A stretch of DNA of 64,000 bases from an uncultured Acidimicrobiales bacterium (GCA_958295755.1 OY282367.1:1926022-1990021), one strand, 5' to 3'. Shown: positions 1 through 9,635, counted from the stretch's first letter. Translations and numbers: made by a program. Notes: generated from the letters alone by a model not told the origin.

Positions 1-491
1 CCTTCAGCTTCAAGAGTTGAAAAAAAGAGCTTTGAGATTTGCTCTATCCCTGACTGATCTGGGATATTTGACTGAGCTGAGATATTTGACTGAGCTGGGA
101 TTTTCGGCTTATCTGAGGTGGTAGCAGAAACAGCTGCCTCTAAACCTTCAAGCACTGGAATCAGTTTTTCAGCAAACTCTGCTTCGGCTTGTTCGGCTGT
201 CTGCTGTTCTCTATCACGAACTCTGCGTTTGAAGTTTTCAAAGTCAGCTTTTAATCGAAGAAGTGAGTCTTTGAAATCATCTCGCTCTGCAGTTATGGCA
301 TCTCGCTCGCAGATCAACTCGCGAATGATATTACTTTTGGGGTCGTCTTCGGTATTGCTTGTAGCACTGTTAAAAGCACTTTTAGTAGCACTAGCACTAT
401 TAGCTAAGTTGCCTTCAGTACTGCTTGCTAGCGAGCTAGCTTCCCGAGCTGCCGAGCCACCTTCCCCAGCAGCAATCTCCTCTCCTGTCAT
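1..491 (-). CDS. grpE: GrpE nucleotide-exchange factor (3' end beyond window)
   Basis: Reading the minus strand from an ATG at 491 gives an open frame to the window edge, about 163 residues and incomplete at its C-terminus. After a low-complexity, Ser/Ala-rich N-terminus, the core carries the GrpE coiled-coil signature '[15 protein letters not shown]' followed by '[11 protein letters not shown]' and, near the edge, '[17 protein letters not shown]'. GrpE is the nucleotide-exchange factor that releases ADP from DnaK. The ATG overlaps the dnaK stop in an ATGA, so the two genes are probably translationally coupled. Between the coiled coil and the distal part lies a Gln/Ser-rich repeat (two 'AQSNI' units), an insertion not usual for GrpE. 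Family identity comes from the motifs and the dnaK neighbour. Confidence 0.9.
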   Translation of the reverse strand, partial: MTGEEIAAGEGGSAAREASSLASSTEGNLANSASATKSAFNSATSNTEDDPKSNIIRELICERDAITAERDDFKDSLLRLKADFENFKRRVRDREQQTAEQAEAEFAEKLIPVLEGLEAAVSATTSDKPKIPAQSNISAQSNIPDQSGIEQISKLFFSTLEAE

Positions 492-2374
492 GAGTTGTAA
501 GATCTGCTGGAACCAGCCGGTTCTTCCACGATCTCAGCATCTACTACTTCACCGTCTTCAGAGAAAGCCGAGTCTGGGCCGGGAGCGTCTTCCATCTCGC
601 TACCCTCCTCGCCAGCGACATTTTCATACAAGCTTTTGCCAGCTTGCTGCAGAGTGTCCATCAGAGAAGCGGTGGCTGATTTCACTATTTCAGGGTCAAT
701 CGCATCGTCTGATTCCTTGAGCATCTCGCGAAGTTTTTCAACCTTCTCGCTGGCTTCAGTGGCAAGCTCTTCTGGCAGGCTGTCTTTCTGCTCTGCCAAG
801 AAATTCTCAGCCCTGAAACAAGCGGCATCAGCTTCGTTGCGAACATCGGCTAGCTCGCGCATCCGCTTGTCTTCTTCGGCGTGCTCTTCGGCGTCTTTGA
901 TCATCTGATTAATTTCGTCTTTCTCAAGCGACGACTGACCTGTTATCGTTATGGACTGCTCGTTGCCAGTGGCTTTGTCTTTAGCTGTGACATGGACGAT
1001 GCCGTTCACATCAATGTCAAAGCTCACCTCAATTTGTGGCATGCCTGCAGGAGCGGGTGGGATGTCTACAAGATCGAACTTGCCGAGAGTCTTGTTGTAT
1101 CTCGCCATTTCCCTTTCGCCTTGGAGCACATGAATCTCCACAGACGGCTGGTTGTGGGCTGCCGTTGTGAAAATCTCAGAACGCTGCGTAGGGATGGTAG
1201 TGTTGCGCTCTATGAGTTGTGTCATCACTCCGCCCTTGGTTTCGATGCCAAGTGAGAGAGGCGTAACATCTAGCAACAGCACATCTTTCACATCGCCTCG
1301 TAGCACGCCCGCTTGGATGGCTGCGCCAACCGCCACAACTTCATCAGGGTTTACACCCTTATGAGGATCGCGCCCTGTGAGCTCTTTGACTAGTTCGGTC
1401 ACAGCAGGCATGCGGGTGGATCCTCCCACAAGTAGCACATGGTCTATGTCGCTCACGGCTAAGCCTGAATCCTTGATCGCTCGCTCAAAGGGACCTCGAC
1501 ATCGCTTCAGTAAGTCTTCTGTCATGGCTTCAAACTTGGCTCTGCTAAGCGTGTAATCCAAGTGGATAGGGCCTGATTCGTTGGCTGTGATAAACGGAAG
1601 ATTGATCTGAGCTTCTGTTTTTTGCGACAATTCAATCTTGGCTTTCTCAGCTGCTTCTTTGAGCCGCTGCACGGCCATCGGATCGGCCGAGAGGTCTATG
1701 CCGTTGTCGCCTTTGAAACTCTGCGTGAGCCACTCTATGATTTTTTCATCCCAGTCATCGCCGCCGAGACGGGAATCTCCACTAGTGGCTTTTACTTCAA
1801 ATACTTCATCGGCGATCTCCAACACCGACACATCAAAAGTGCCGCCTCCGAGGTCGAACACGAGCACCGTCTGGTCGGCTTCGCTGTCCATTCCGTAGGC
1901 GAGGGCAGCAGCTGTGGGCTCGTTGATAATGCGTAGCACTTCCAGCCCAGCCACTTTTCCTGCGTCTTTGGTGGCGGTGCGTTGGGCATCGTCAAAGTAA
2001 GCCGGCACTGTGATGACAGCCGAGGTAACTTCGGTTCCGAGATATGCAGAGGCACTCTCTTTGAGTTTGCGTAGAATGCGGGCGGAGATTTCTTCGGGGG
2101 TGTATTTCTTCTCGCCGTCTTTTTCGGTTTCTATCTCTTTCTTCCAGCCTGTTCCCATCTCGCGCTTGATAGAACGAATGGTGCGATCCGGGTTGGTGAT
2201 GGCTTGACGTTTGGCCACCTCGCCCACGAGCACCGAGCCGCCCTTGTCAAAGGCGACCACAGACGGAGTAGTTCGGGAGCCTTCTTGATTGGCCACCACG
2301 GCCGGCTCACCGCCTTCCAAAACGGCTACCACAGAGTTAGTGGTGCCGAGATCTATTCCTACTGCTGCTCCCAT
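488..2374 (-). CDS. dnaK: Chaperone DnaK (Hsp70)
   Basis: A 628-residue cytoplasmic Hsp70, about the usual length. Visible motifs are phosphate-1 '[12 protein letters not shown]' near the N-terminus, phosphate-2 '[15 protein letters not shown]' around residue 170, the adenosine motif '[13 protein letters not shown]' around 310, the linker '[15 protein letters not shown]' around 365, then the substrate-binding domain and an acidic C-terminal lid. The start is supported by AAAGGAG a few bases upstream of ATG. It refolds proteins in an ATP cycle with DnaJ and GrpE; grpE follows with a 4-base overlap. I saw no CIRCE and no clear HAIR palindrome upstream, so its heat-shock control cannot be read from the sequence. 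Confidence 0.97.
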   Translation of the reverse strand: MGAAVGIDLGTTNSVVAVLEGGEPAVVANQEGSRTTPSVVAFDKGGSVLVGEVAKRQAITNPDRTIRSIKREMGTGWKKEIETEKDGEKKYTPEEISARILRKLKESASAYLGTEVTSAVITVPAYFDDAQRTATKDAGKVAGLEVLRIINEPTAAALAYGMDSEADQTVLVFDLGGGTFDVSVLEIADEVFEVKATSGDSRLGGDDWDEKIIEWLTQSFKGDNGIDLSADPMAVQRLKEAAEKAKIELSQKTEAQINLPFITANESGPIHLDYTLSRAKFEAMTEDLLKRCRGPFERAIKDSGLAVSDIDHVLLVGGSTRMPAVTELVKELTGRDPHKGVNPDEVVAVGAAIQAGVLRGDVKDVLLLDVTPLSLGIETKGGVMTQLIERNTTIPTQRSEIFTTAAHNQPSVEIHVLQGEREMARYNKTLGKFDLVDIPPAPAGMPQIEVSFDIDVNGIVHVTAKDKATGNEQSITITGQSSLEKDEINQMIKDAEEHAEEDKRMRELADVRNEADAACFRAENFLAEQKDSLPEELATEASEKVEKLREMLKESDDAIDPEIVKSATASLMDTLQQAGKSLYENVAGEEGSEMEDAPGPDSAFSEDGEVVDAEIVEEPAGSSRSYNS

Positions 2375-2476
2375 TGTTGCTCCTTTATATTTATATTGTG
2401 TGTGTTTTATGTTTGTCTGTATTTGAGTTTTTGATTTTTTTGAAGTCTTGTTTTGTGCTGATGATTTTGCGTCTGG

Positions 2477-2510
2477 TTATCCAAGAGTTATTTGTTATTC
2501 CAAGAGTTAT
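2477..2510. repeat. Direct repeat in dnaK-gpmA intergenic region
   Basis: TTATCCAAGAGTTAT (2477-2491) is repeated as TTATTCCAAGAGTTAT (2495-2510), and a weaker ATATTCCAAGG follows near 2530. It lies between divergent dnaK and gpmA, so it could be a binding site for a regulator of either gene. It does not match CIRCE or HAIR consensus. Function is inferred only. Confidence 0.35.
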
Positions 2511-2582
2511 AACGCCATAAGCTCGCAAAATATTCCAAGGCGATATTCCACAAACGACATATCTGTCGGCAAACTTATATTT

Positions 2583-3395
2583 ATGTCGCACACTCTTGCC
2601 TTGCTCCGACACGGGCAAAGCATATGGAATTTAGAAAACCGCTTCACTGGCTGGCACGACAGCCCTCTGTCTGAGCACGGCCGTCAAGAGGCACTCAACG
2701 CCGGACAGATGCTGAAGCAAGCAGGCGTGAACCCCGATGTGGTGCACACCTCATTGTTGGTGCGAGCTATTGATACTGCTGAGATCGTGCTGTCGGTGCT
2801 AGCCAGTCAAACATTCAGAGATAGTCAAGCATCAGAAGATGGCGAGAAGTTGGCAAAGATTGAGATGCATGGAATTGAGATGCACAGCATTGAGATGCCC
2901 AGAATTGAGATGCACAGCAACTGGCGTCTCAACGAACGGCACTATGGCGACCTGACAGGTCTCAACAAAGACGAAACTCGCGCCCAATACGGCAAAGAAC
3001 AGGTGCACATCTGGCGGCGTAGTTATGCGGTGCCTCCTCCGCCGATAGCCGACGACAACCCTTGGAACCCTAATAGCGACCCGCGCTATGCCAACATCGC
3101 ACCACCAGTCTGCGAATCGCTGGCCGATGTGACCGAACGGCTAATGCCTTGCTTTGAAGAGGTTATCGTTCCTGATTTGCAGGCTGGTAAGTCAGTGCTG
3201 GTGGTGGCGCATGGCAACAGCTTGCGGGCGTTGGTGAAGCACCTAGACAACATCAGCAACGATGATATCCTCGAGGTCAATATCCCTACGGGCGTGCCGA
3301 TGCTCTACAGGTTAGATAGCGATATGGCACCGATTGAGCAACTGGAACTAGTTGATAGATATCTAGCGGCATATCTATCGGCAGACAAACATTGA
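2583..3395 (+). CDS. gpmA: 2,3-bisphosphoglycerate-dependent phosphoglycerate mutase
   Basis: Interconverts 3- and 2-phosphoglycerate in glycolysis and gluconeogenesis (cytoplasm). The catalytic 'LLRHGQSIWN' lies right at the N-terminus, followed by 'RFTGWHDSPLSEHG', 'NWRLNERHYGDLTGLNK' with the acid/base Glu, and a second active-site His in 'VAHGNSLRAL'. I start at the ATG at 2583 because the histidine motif normally begins within ten residues; the frame is open about 45 codons further upstream but that stretch has no homology signal. No Shine-Dalgarno is evident. An insertion of roughly 35 residues, including four IEMxx pentapeptides, sits just before NWRLNERHYG, where typical enzymes have a short loop. 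Stands alone, divergent from dnaK. Confidence 0.93.
   Translation: MSHTLALLRHGQSIWNLENRFTGWHDSPLSEHGRQEALNAGQMLKQAGVNPDVVHTSLLVRAIDTAEIVLSVLASQTFRDSQASEDGEKLAKIEMHGIEMHSIEMPRIEMHSNWRLNERHYGDLTGLNKDETRAQYGKEQVHIWRRSYAVPPPPIADDNPWNPNSDPRYANIAPPVCESLADVTERLMPCFEEVIVPDLQAGKSVLVVAHGNSLRALVKHLDNISNDDILEVNIPTGVPMLYRLDSDMAPIEQLELVDRYLAAYLSADKH
2859..2918 (+). repeat. Four 15-bp tandem repeats inside gpmA
   Basis: Four in-frame copies of ATTGAGATGCAYRGC-like units encode IEMHG-IEMHS-IEMPR-IEMHS. Units two and four are identical. The reading frame is kept, so this is a loop expansion and not a disruption. Confidence 0.9.
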
Positions 3396-3420
3396 AGCAC
3401 ACTGTTTGATGCGGTAGCCT

Positions 3421-6216
3421 GTGGAAGAGATGGAGACCGCTACAGAGAGAGCTTCGGAAGGCACTGAAGCACCAGCCCCGCCAGCGCAACTGCGCCAGAA
3501 ATTTCGCCCCTCGCACATTGTCATCGGCATCGGCGTAGCCGTAGCTCTTTTTACGGCCGCTTCAGGTATTGTGGCCGCCTTTACTGGCTTCGAAAGCAAT
3601 AGCTCTGTGACACGAGCTGTGTTCAGAAACATCCCCGACTCACTCAAGGTTGTGTTCTACACGGTCATTCCACTGGTGCTTGTGGTGGTGGCTGTGCTGT
3701 TTGCCAATCGGGTGAAGAACTGGCAGAGGGGTGCCCCCGACAACCGCAAAGTCAATCGGCGTAACTTCGCCGCCCGGTTGCATGACCTTCGAGCTGGCCT
3801 CTCTATGCAGACTCTGCTACGAGACCCTGTAGCAGGTGTGATGCACTCTATGATCTATTTCTCATTCCTCGTGCTCGTGGGCGTCACAACAGCTTTGGAA
3901 ATAGACCATCAGCTACCACCGAGCGCGAAGTTCCTAGAGGGCACCGTCTATCAAATTTATTCGGCAGTGGGCGACATCGCTGGAGTAGTGCTCATCGTGG
4001 GCGTGGTGTGGGCCGGACTGCGCCGCTGGGGGCCAAGGTCTCTGCGTCCGTATCGCACTCGCATCAAAACCAAACCTGAACACGCGGTTATTCTCGGCAC
4101 GTTGTTTGCCGTGTCAGTTACGGGCTTTCTGACCGAAGGGTTTCGCATCGCTGAAGACGGCACTCCCGATTTTGAACGTTGGTCGGTGGTCGGCTATTGG
4201 ATAGCTCGCTGGGTGGAGGGCTTGGGCAATATTGCCGGGTGGCACCAGTTCTGGTGGATCATCCATGTGTTGACTTTCGTGCTGTTTTTGCTGATCCTGC
4301 CCGTGACGATGCTGCGCCATATCTTCACCTCGCCTGTGAATATGTGGCTGAAGCAGACAGACCGCCCGAAAGGTGCCATGCGTCCGATGCCCAACCTCAT
4401 GGAGAGCGACTTGGAGACTTTCGGCGCGGCCACCATTGAAGACTTCACATGGAAGCAGCTATTAGATACCGACTCTTGCACGATGTGCGGACGCTGCACT
4501 TCTGTCTGCCCAGCACACGCCACAGGCAAGTCGCTCGACCCTCGAGAGATCGTGTTGAAGGTTGGCGAAGTCATGGCAGCCACTGGCACGCCTCCTACCA
4601 CTCCGCCCATCGGCATAGACCCTGAGATCACCATTACGGCCCCGAATGTATTTGAACGAATCACCTCAGAAGAGCTTTGGGCATGCACCTCTTGCAAAGC
4701 GTGTGATGAGATATGTCCGGTGAATATAGAGATACTCGACAAAATTTTGGATATGCGCCGCTACTTATCGTTGATGGAGAGTGATTTCCCCTCAGAACTT
4801 GGCAACGCCTATCGCTCTATGGAAAATCAGTCAAACCCTTGGGGCATATCGCAGACCGAGCGGGCCGATTGGGCGGCCGACTTAGAGGGAGTGCGTGTGA
4901 TAGAAGGCGGCCACCCACTGGATGCCGAATATCTTTACTGGGTGGGTTGCGCCGGGAGTTTTGACGACAAGAACCGAAAAGTGGCAAGGGCGGTAGCACA
5001 GCTGCTGCAGCGAGCCGAGGTGGATTTTGCTATTTTAGGGCCGCAAGAGGCATGTACTGGCGACCCGGCTAGGCGGTCGGGCAACGAATACATCTTCCAG
5101 ATGTTGGCTATGCAAAATGTGGAGACGCTCAACGCTATGGGAGTGCGCAAGATCATCACTCAGTGCCCGCATTGCTTCAACACTCTCGGCAACGAATATC
5201 CGCAACTAGGCGGACACTACGAAGTGATCCACCACAGCCAACTGCTTTCCAAACTGGTGGAAGAAGGGCGACTTGATATGTCACAGGCGCAGCTAGACGG
5301 GCGGCTGGTCTATCACGATGCGTGTTATCTTGGGCGACATAACGATGTGTATCTAGCACCGAGGAATGTGGTGGGATCCATCGGCGGCATAGAGGTTGTA
5401 GAAGCTGAACGCAACGGCACCAAGAGCATGTGCTGTGGAGCAGGCGGTGCGCGTATGTGGATGGAAGAACATGTGGGCAAACAAGTAAATGTTGAACGCT
5501 CGCAACAGCTGCTGGCCACTGGTGCCGACCGCATCGCCACGGCTTGTCCGTTTTGCTATGTGATGATTGACGACGGCGTGAAGGGCGAAGGAGTAGAAGA
5601 AGATGAGGTGAAGGTAGGCGACATTGCCCTGCATATGCTGGAAGCGATTGAAGCTGGTGAAAGAGCCGTGGCAGATGCTTTAGAACCTACTACTGCGGTG
5701 TCCATTGCGGAGAGAGGCGGAAGTCTAGGGAGGGTGGCAGATGCTTTAGAACCTGCTGCTGCGCCCGCTACCCCTGTGACTATTTCTGGGGCAGCACGAG
5801 CTGCTTTGACTGGCGTTGAGCCAGAAAGAGAGCCAGTGAGTGTGCCAGTGAGGGAGACTGCGAGAAAGACCGAAAAAGTTCAGCCGCAAGCTAGTACGCA
5901 AACTGCTGCACAGACTGCTACCTCGCGGACAGAAACTACCTCGCAGACAGAAACTGCCTCGCAGACAGGAACTGCTACCTCGCGGACAGGAATGCCAGTG
6001 GCACCAGAAGGTGCTCGCCCCGACAATCTTGCTCGCATCAAAGGAACCGACCCTCGTCTTATCGCTTTGCTACATCGGGAAGGCATCACTACTTTTGTTC
6101 AGATAGCCAGCCTCACAGAAGCGCAGATTGACGCTTTGGAAGTAGCTTTAGATGCTCCGGGGCGAATTCGCAAGTGGAACTGGAACATCCAAGCTCAAGA
6201 ACTTCTTGAGAGTTAA
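3421..6216 (+). CDS. HdrD-like Fe-S membrane oxidoreductase with C-terminal HHH domain
   Basis: About 930 residues. Six hydrophobic segments in the first 290 residues resemble the NarI/HdrE-type b-subunit. Then come two [4Fe-4S] motifs, 'CTMCGRCTSVCP' (about residue 352) and 'CTSCKACDEICP' (about 421), and two CCG domains ('YWVGCAGSFDD', 'CPHCFNTLGNEYP', 'YHDACYLGRHNDVY', 'MCCGAGGARMW', 'ACPFCYVMIDDG'). This is the architecture of actinobacterial iron-sulfur-binding reductases that pass electrons between membrane quinone and a soluble partner; the substrate is unknown. A Ser/Thr/Gln repeat linker follows (about 5900-6000), then 'ARIKGTDPRLIALLHREGI', a helix-hairpin-helix fold usually seen in nucleic-acid or ribosomal proteins. 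Start is GTG 3421 or ATG 3430; neither has a clear ribosome site. Confidence 0.85.
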   Translation: MEEMETATERASEGTEAPAPPAQLRQKFRPSHIVIGIGVAVALFTAASGIVAAFTGFESNSSVTRAVFRNIPDSLKVVFYTVIPLVLVVVAVLFANRVKNWQRGAPDNRKVNRRNFAARLHDLRAGLSMQTLLRDPVAGVMHSMIYFSFLVLVGVTTALEIDHQLPPSAKFLEGTVYQIYSAVGDIAGVVLIVGVVWAGLRRWGPRSLRPYRTRIKTKPEHAVILGTLFAVSVTGFLTEGFRIAEDGTPDFERWSVVGYWIARWVEGLGNIAGWHQFWWIIHVLTFVLFLLILPVTMLRHIFTSPVNMWLKQTDRPKGAMRPMPNLMESDLETFGAATIEDFTWKQLLDTDSCTMCGRCTSVCPAHATGKSLDPREIVLKVGEVMAATGTPPTTPPIGIDPEITITAPNVFERITSEELWACTSCKACDEICPVNIEILDKILDMRRYLSLMESDFPSELGNAYRSMENQSNPWGISQTERADWAADLEGVRVIEGGHPLDAEYLYWVGCAGSFDDKNRKVARAVAQLLQRAEVDFAILGPQEACTGDPARRSGNEYIFQMLAMQNVETLNAMGVRKIITQCPHCFNTLGNEYPQLGGHYEVIHHSQLLSKLVEEGRLDMSQAQLDGRLVYHDACYLGRHNDVYLAPRNVVGSIGGIEVVEAERNGTKSMCCGAGGARMWMEEHVGKQVNVERSQQLLATGADRIATACPFCYVMIDDGVKGEGVEEDEVKVGDIALHMLEAIEAGERAVADALEPTTAVSIAERGGSLGRVADALEPAAAPATPVTISGAARAALTGVEPEREPVSVPVRETARKTEKVQPQASTQTAAQTATSRTETTSQTETASQTGTATSRTGMPVAPEGARPDNLARIKGTDPRLIALLHREGITTFVQIASLTEAQIDALEVALDAPGRIRKWNWNIQAQELLES

Positions 6217-6265
6217 TTTTCCAGTTGAGTTTGACAGTTAATACTTAAGTAGGCAGGAAATCTGA

Positions 6266-6832
6266 ATGATACTTTCCGACCGAAGCATCCGAGAAGCCAT
6301 AGGCGAAGGCCGCATTGAGATAGACCCTCTGAAAGAAGGTGCTATACAGCCTTCTTCGGTAGATCTTCGCTTGGACTGCTACTTTCGAGAGTTTCGCAAC
6401 CACACTCACGGCCATATTGATGTCAAAGAGCAAATGCAAGGTTTGACTGAGCTCGTGGAGATATCAAAAAATGGCGTATTCGTGTTGCACCCAGGCCAAT
6501 TCGTGCTAGGGAGCACAGTGGAACGTATCCGCTTGCCAAACGATCTGGTAGCTCGATTGGAAGGCAAATCCAGCCTGGGACGGCTCGGGCTTCTCATCCA
6601 CTCAACTGCAGGCTTTGTAGAAGCAGGCTGGAATGGACAGCTCACCCTAGAGCTTTCCAATGTGGCTACCTTGCCGATCACCCTCTATCCCGGCATGCAG
6701 ATAGGTCAGGTCAGCTTCTTGCAAATGACTACCCCGTCTGAGCAGATCTACGGCTCTAGCGAAGTCGGCTCAAAATACCAAAATCAAAAAGGCCCTATGC
6801 CTAGCCGCTATTGGGAAAACTTTCAGAAGTAG
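6266..6832 (+). CDS. dcd: dCTP deaminase, probably bifunctional dUMP-forming
   Basis: 188 residues, normal for the family. It starts 'MILSDRSIREAI' and has 'GAIQPSSVDLRL', 'LEGKSSLGRLGL' and 'STAGFVEAGWNGQLTLELSN', then 'GSKYQNQKGPMPSRYW' at the end. The STAGF form, in place of the enterobacterial VTAHR form, is the type found in mycobacterial and methanogen enzymes that convert dCTP directly to dUMP. Provides dUMP for thymidylate synthesis while keeping dUTP low. GCAGGAA upstream of ATG supports the start. Single gene about 50 bases after the Fe-S oxidoreductase. Family assignment is strong; bifunctionality is inferred from the motif. Confidence 0.93.
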   Translation: MILSDRSIREAIGEGRIEIDPLKEGAIQPSSVDLRLDCYFREFRNHTHGHIDVKEQMQGLTELVEISKNGVFVLHPGQFVLGSTVERIRLPNDLVARLEGKSSLGRLGLLIHSTAGFVEAGWNGQLTLELSNVATLPITLYPGMQIGQVSFLQMTTPSEQIYGSSEVGSKYQNQKGPMPSRYWENFQK

Positions 6833-6840
6833 CCGCGACA

Positions 6841-6889
6841 GAGCTAGCCAAGCAAGAGAACTAGCCAAGCAACAGAGCTAGCCAAGCAT
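6841..6889. repeat. Intergenic tandem repeat (three ~16-bp units)
   Basis: Three units of RAnCTAGCCAAGCAA-type sequence follow the dcd stop. Non-coding; one of several short tandem arrays between genes in this window. Confidence 0.75.
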
Positions 6890-6935
6890 GGCAGTCTTCA
6901 TCAGCTGTAATCCCGCACCAGTGTAATCTAGGAAG

Positions 6936-8360
6936 ATGGCTGATCTTCTTATAAAAAATGCCTATCACATCGCCACGATGGATTCAAATCGCACAGAGAT
7001 TTCTGGCGGTTGGATAGCCATCACCAACGGATTCATATCGGGCATCGGGGGGGCGAGCAACCAAGCGGCAAGCACTCAAACGGCAGACACCCAAGCGGCA
7101 AATGTCCCAGAAACAAACACTGCGCCAGAAGCGACAACAACCTTAGACGCAACCGACTGCCTGCTCACACCTGGCCTCATCAACACACACCACCATCTTT
7201 ACCAGAATCTCACCCGCTCTTATGCCCCAGCTTTGGGAGGCGGTCTTTTTGAATGGCTACGCACTCTGTATCCGCTCTGGAGCAGGCTGGATGAAGAGAG
7301 TGCTTACATCTCAGCCTGGGTCGGACTGCTAGAACTCGCCATGAGCGGCTGCACCACATCCACAGATCACCTCTACATTCATCCCGCTGGCGGAGGCGAT
7401 GTGCTAGGTGCTGAGATCACAGCAGCTCAAGAACTTGGCATTCGCTTCCACCCCACTCGTGGTTCAATGTCGCTCTCGCAGAAAGACGGCGGTCTCCCCC
7501 CTGATTCTGTGGTTGAGAGTGAAGACAAGATTTTGGAAGAGTCGGAGCGGGCCGTACGCACCTATCACGACCCTTCGCCCAGTTCTATGTTGCGGATTGC
7601 TTTGGCACCATGTTCGCCGTTTTCTGTCACAAACGATCTAATGGTCGCTACCGCAGAGATGGCAGAACGGCTAGATGTGCGGCTTCACACTCACATAGCT
7701 GAAACCCTGGATGAAGACGACTACTGCCTTGAAGCCCACGGAATGCGCCCGCTGGAGTTGTTTGAATCTGTGGGTTGGGCAGGAGACCGAGCTTGGATCG
7801 CCCACTGCGTCCATCCTTCGCCTGCGGAGGTCAAACAGCTCGGCGAGTGGCAGACCGGGGTGGCACACTGCCCGAGTTCCAACATGGCTTTGGCTTCAGG
7901 GCTGGCCCCTGTGCGAGAAATGCGCGAAGCTGGCGTGCCTGTAGGTCTCGGGTGCGATGGCTCTTCCTCTGCCGACTCTGGCTCGCTTTGGACAGAAGCT
8001 CGCTTGGCGTATTTACAAGGACGCCTGCGGGCTGGTTTAGCCGAGACACTTATGACCGCCAGAGAAGTCTTAGAAATAGCCACCCGAGGCGGAGCAGCTT
8101 GCTTAGGTCGGCTAGGCGAAATCGGCGAGCTTTCGGTTGGCGCGGCTGCCGATATTACAGCTTGGAAACTCAGCGGCGTGCAGTTCGCTGGCGCATTGAG
8201 CGACCCTGTAGAAGCGTGGCTGCGTTGCGGACCGCTACAAGCCCATCACACCGTGATAGCGGGCAAGCCGCTTGTGCGATCAGGCGAACCGCAAGTCTCT
8301 GGTATAGAAGAAAAACTCCACCAGCATCGCAAATCTGCCACAAGAATACAGTCGGCATAA
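6936..8360 (+). CDS. Amidohydrolase, 8-oxoguanine/hydroxyatrazine deaminase family
   Basis: 474 residues of the metal-dependent amidohydrolase superfamily (AtzB/TrzN/8-oxoguanine deaminase branch). Metal ligands appear as 'GLINTHHHLYQNL' (HxH), 'LHTHIAETLDED', 'WIAHCVHPS' and 'GLGCDGSSSAD' (the Asp). Likely hydrolyses an amino or alkylamino group from a purine- or triazine-like ring in the cytoplasm. Residues about 36-70 between the first beta strands and the HxH strand form an Ala/Thr/Gln-rich repeat ('AASTQTADTQAANVPETN') that is not family-typical. A downstream aminotransferase-fold gene begins 18 bases later, suggesting a shared transcript. The exact substrate cannot be read; 8-oxoguanine is favoured on the 'PALGGGLFEWLRTLYPLW' region. 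Confidence 0.85.
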   Translation: MADLLIKNAYHIATMDSNRTEISGGWIAITNGFISGIGGASNQAASTQTADTQAANVPETNTAPEATTTLDATDCLLTPGLINTHHHLYQNLTRSYAPALGGGLFEWLRTLYPLWSRLDEESAYISAWVGLLELAMSGCTTSTDHLYIHPAGGGDVLGAEITAAQELGIRFHPTRGSMSLSQKDGGLPPDSVVESEDKILEESERAVRTYHDPSPSSMLRIALAPCSPFSVTNDLMVATAEMAERLDVRLHTHIAETLDEDDYCLEAHGMRPLELFESVGWAGDRAWIAHCVHPSPAEVKQLGEWQTGVAHCPSSNMALASGLAPVREMREAGVPVGLGCDGSSSADSGSLWTEARLAYLQGRLRAGLAETLMTAREVLEIATRGGAACLGRLGEIGELSVGAAADITAWKLSGVQFAGALSDPVEAWLRCGPLQAHHTVIAGKPLVRSGEPQVSGIEEKLHQHRKSATRIQSA

Positions 8361-8378
8361 AACCCAGGAGCTAACCCC

Positions 8379-9635
8379 ATGCGAAACACTGACTACAGAA
8401 CCACTGACTACAGAACCCCAGACTATAGAACCATTGACTATGTCGGTGCCTATTACGACGAGAGAGAAAAAGAAGCTGTCATGCGCGTGCTTGACAGCTC
8501 CATCCGAGTTGGCGAAAATGTGGCAGCCATGGAGCAAAAGACCGCACAAGCTTGGGGCAAGACGCACGGCATCATGGTCAACTCTGGCTCTTCAGCCCTG
8601 CAGATAGCACACGATTTGCTCCAAGGCGAAATGCAACCCGGTGACGAATTCATAACCTCAGCCGTTACCTTCTCAACCACTATCGCAGGTGGTCTGCGTC
8701 ACGGTTTCGTTCCAGTCGTCATAGATGTAGAGCCCGACACCTATCAGATAGATGTGTCGCAAATTGAACCCAATCTGAGCGACCGCACCAAAGCCATTGT
8801 TGTGCCCAATCTCGCAGGTAACTGCCCCGATTGGGATGCCATTCGCGCCATTGCCGACACTCACAGCCTCATAGTGGTAGAAGACTCCTGCGACACTTTC
8901 GGCCCCAAGCTACGGGGCACGCCCACTGGCACTCGCTCTGACATCTCTGTAACCAGTTTCGCTATGAGCCACATAATCACAGCTATGGGCACAGGTGGCA
9001 TGGTGATGATCGACCGCGAAGATTGGTGGGACGAAGCCCTACTCCTGCGTCGTTGGGGTCGCAGTTCGGAGCCTCGTTTTTACGGCACCAAGCGGGAAGA
9101 CAGAGGACGTTTCTTGAAAGAGCTAGACGGCGTTGCCTACGACCAGCTTTTCGTATTTGAGCTGTTGGGGCACAACTTTGAACCCTCTGAGGTAGCAGCG
9201 GCCTTCGGGCTGGTGCAGCTGGAGCGAGTGGATGACTTCGCCCAGAGCCGACGCCACAATGCCGCCGCCCATATTGAGTTTCTGAAAGCCCATGCCGATG
9301 TGTTTGTGCCTACTAGAGAAACCGAAGGCTTGGAAACATGCTGGTTGCAATTTCCGCTGCTACTGCGAGAAAATGCCCCCTTCAGCCGCACAGAGTTCCA
9401 GATGCATATGAAAAAACGAGGTATAGCTACCCGAATGGTCTGGACAGGCAATGTTCTGCGCCAACCAATGATGTCAAATGTGGCTGCAAGAGAAGGCAAA
9501 GACGGCTGCCCCAATGCCGACGCCATCATGGAGCGAGGTGTGCTAATCCCCTGCCACCAAATGATGACCGAAGACGACCTAATCTACATCCATCAAGCCA
9601 TAGAAGACATAATCACCCATGGCCCCAGCACTTGA
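8379..9635 (+). CDS. DegT/DnrJ/EryC1/StrS-fold enzyme with His replacing the PLP lysine
   Basis: 418 residues, fold type I PLP family. Conserved strands include 'MVNSGSSALQIAHDLL', 'PGDEFITSAVTFSTT', 'PNLAGNCPDWDAI', 'VVEDSCDTFGP'. The segment that normally reads SF-x-x-x-K reads 'SDISVTSFAMSHIITAMG', placing His where the Schiff-base lysine sits in aminotransferases. His at this position is the hallmark of sugar 3-dehydrases (ColD, RfbH/E1), so a PMP-dependent dehydratase on a nucleotide-sugar-like substrate is the likelier reaction. The N-terminus is a repeat (NTDYRTTDYRTPDYRTIDY). AGGAG lies upstream of ATG 8379. Its neighbours are not sugar genes, so the substrate is open. Confidence 0.82.
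   Translation: MRNTDYRTTDYRTPDYRTIDYVGAYYDEREKEAVMRVLDSSIRVGENVAAMEQKTAQAWGKTHGIMVNSGSSALQIAHDLLQGEMQPGDEFITSAVTFSTTIAGGLRHGFVPVVIDVEPDTYQIDVSQIEPNLSDRTKAIVVPNLAGNCPDWDAIRAIADTHSLIVVEDSCDTFGPKLRGTPTGTRSDISVTSFAMSHIITAMGTGGMVMIDREDWWDEALLLRRWGRSSEPRFYGTKREDRGRFLKELDGVAYDQLFVFELLGHNFEPSEVAAAFGLVQLERVDDFAQSRRHNAAAHIEFLKAHADVFVPTRETEGLETCWLQFPLLLRENAPFSRTEFQMHMKKRGIATRMVWTGNVLRQPMMSNVAAREGKDGCPNADAIMERGVLIPCHQMMTEDDLIYIHQAIEDIITHGPST

Noticed and set aside
118..720. 200-codon plus-strand frame at the left edge
   Set aside because: It lies antisense to grpE and dnaK, whose protein motifs are unmistakable; its product is a Ser/Leu-rich shadow.
2375..2582. CIRCE or HAIR heat-shock operator upstream of dnaK
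   Set aside because: No TTAGCACTC-N9-GAGTGCTAA and no CTTGAGT-N7-ACTCAAG arrangement could be found; only an unrelated direct repeat is present.
2448..2582. N-terminal 45-residue extension of GpmA
   Set aside because: The catalytic RHG motif is normally within the first ten residues, and the extension has no recognisable sequence or ribosome site.
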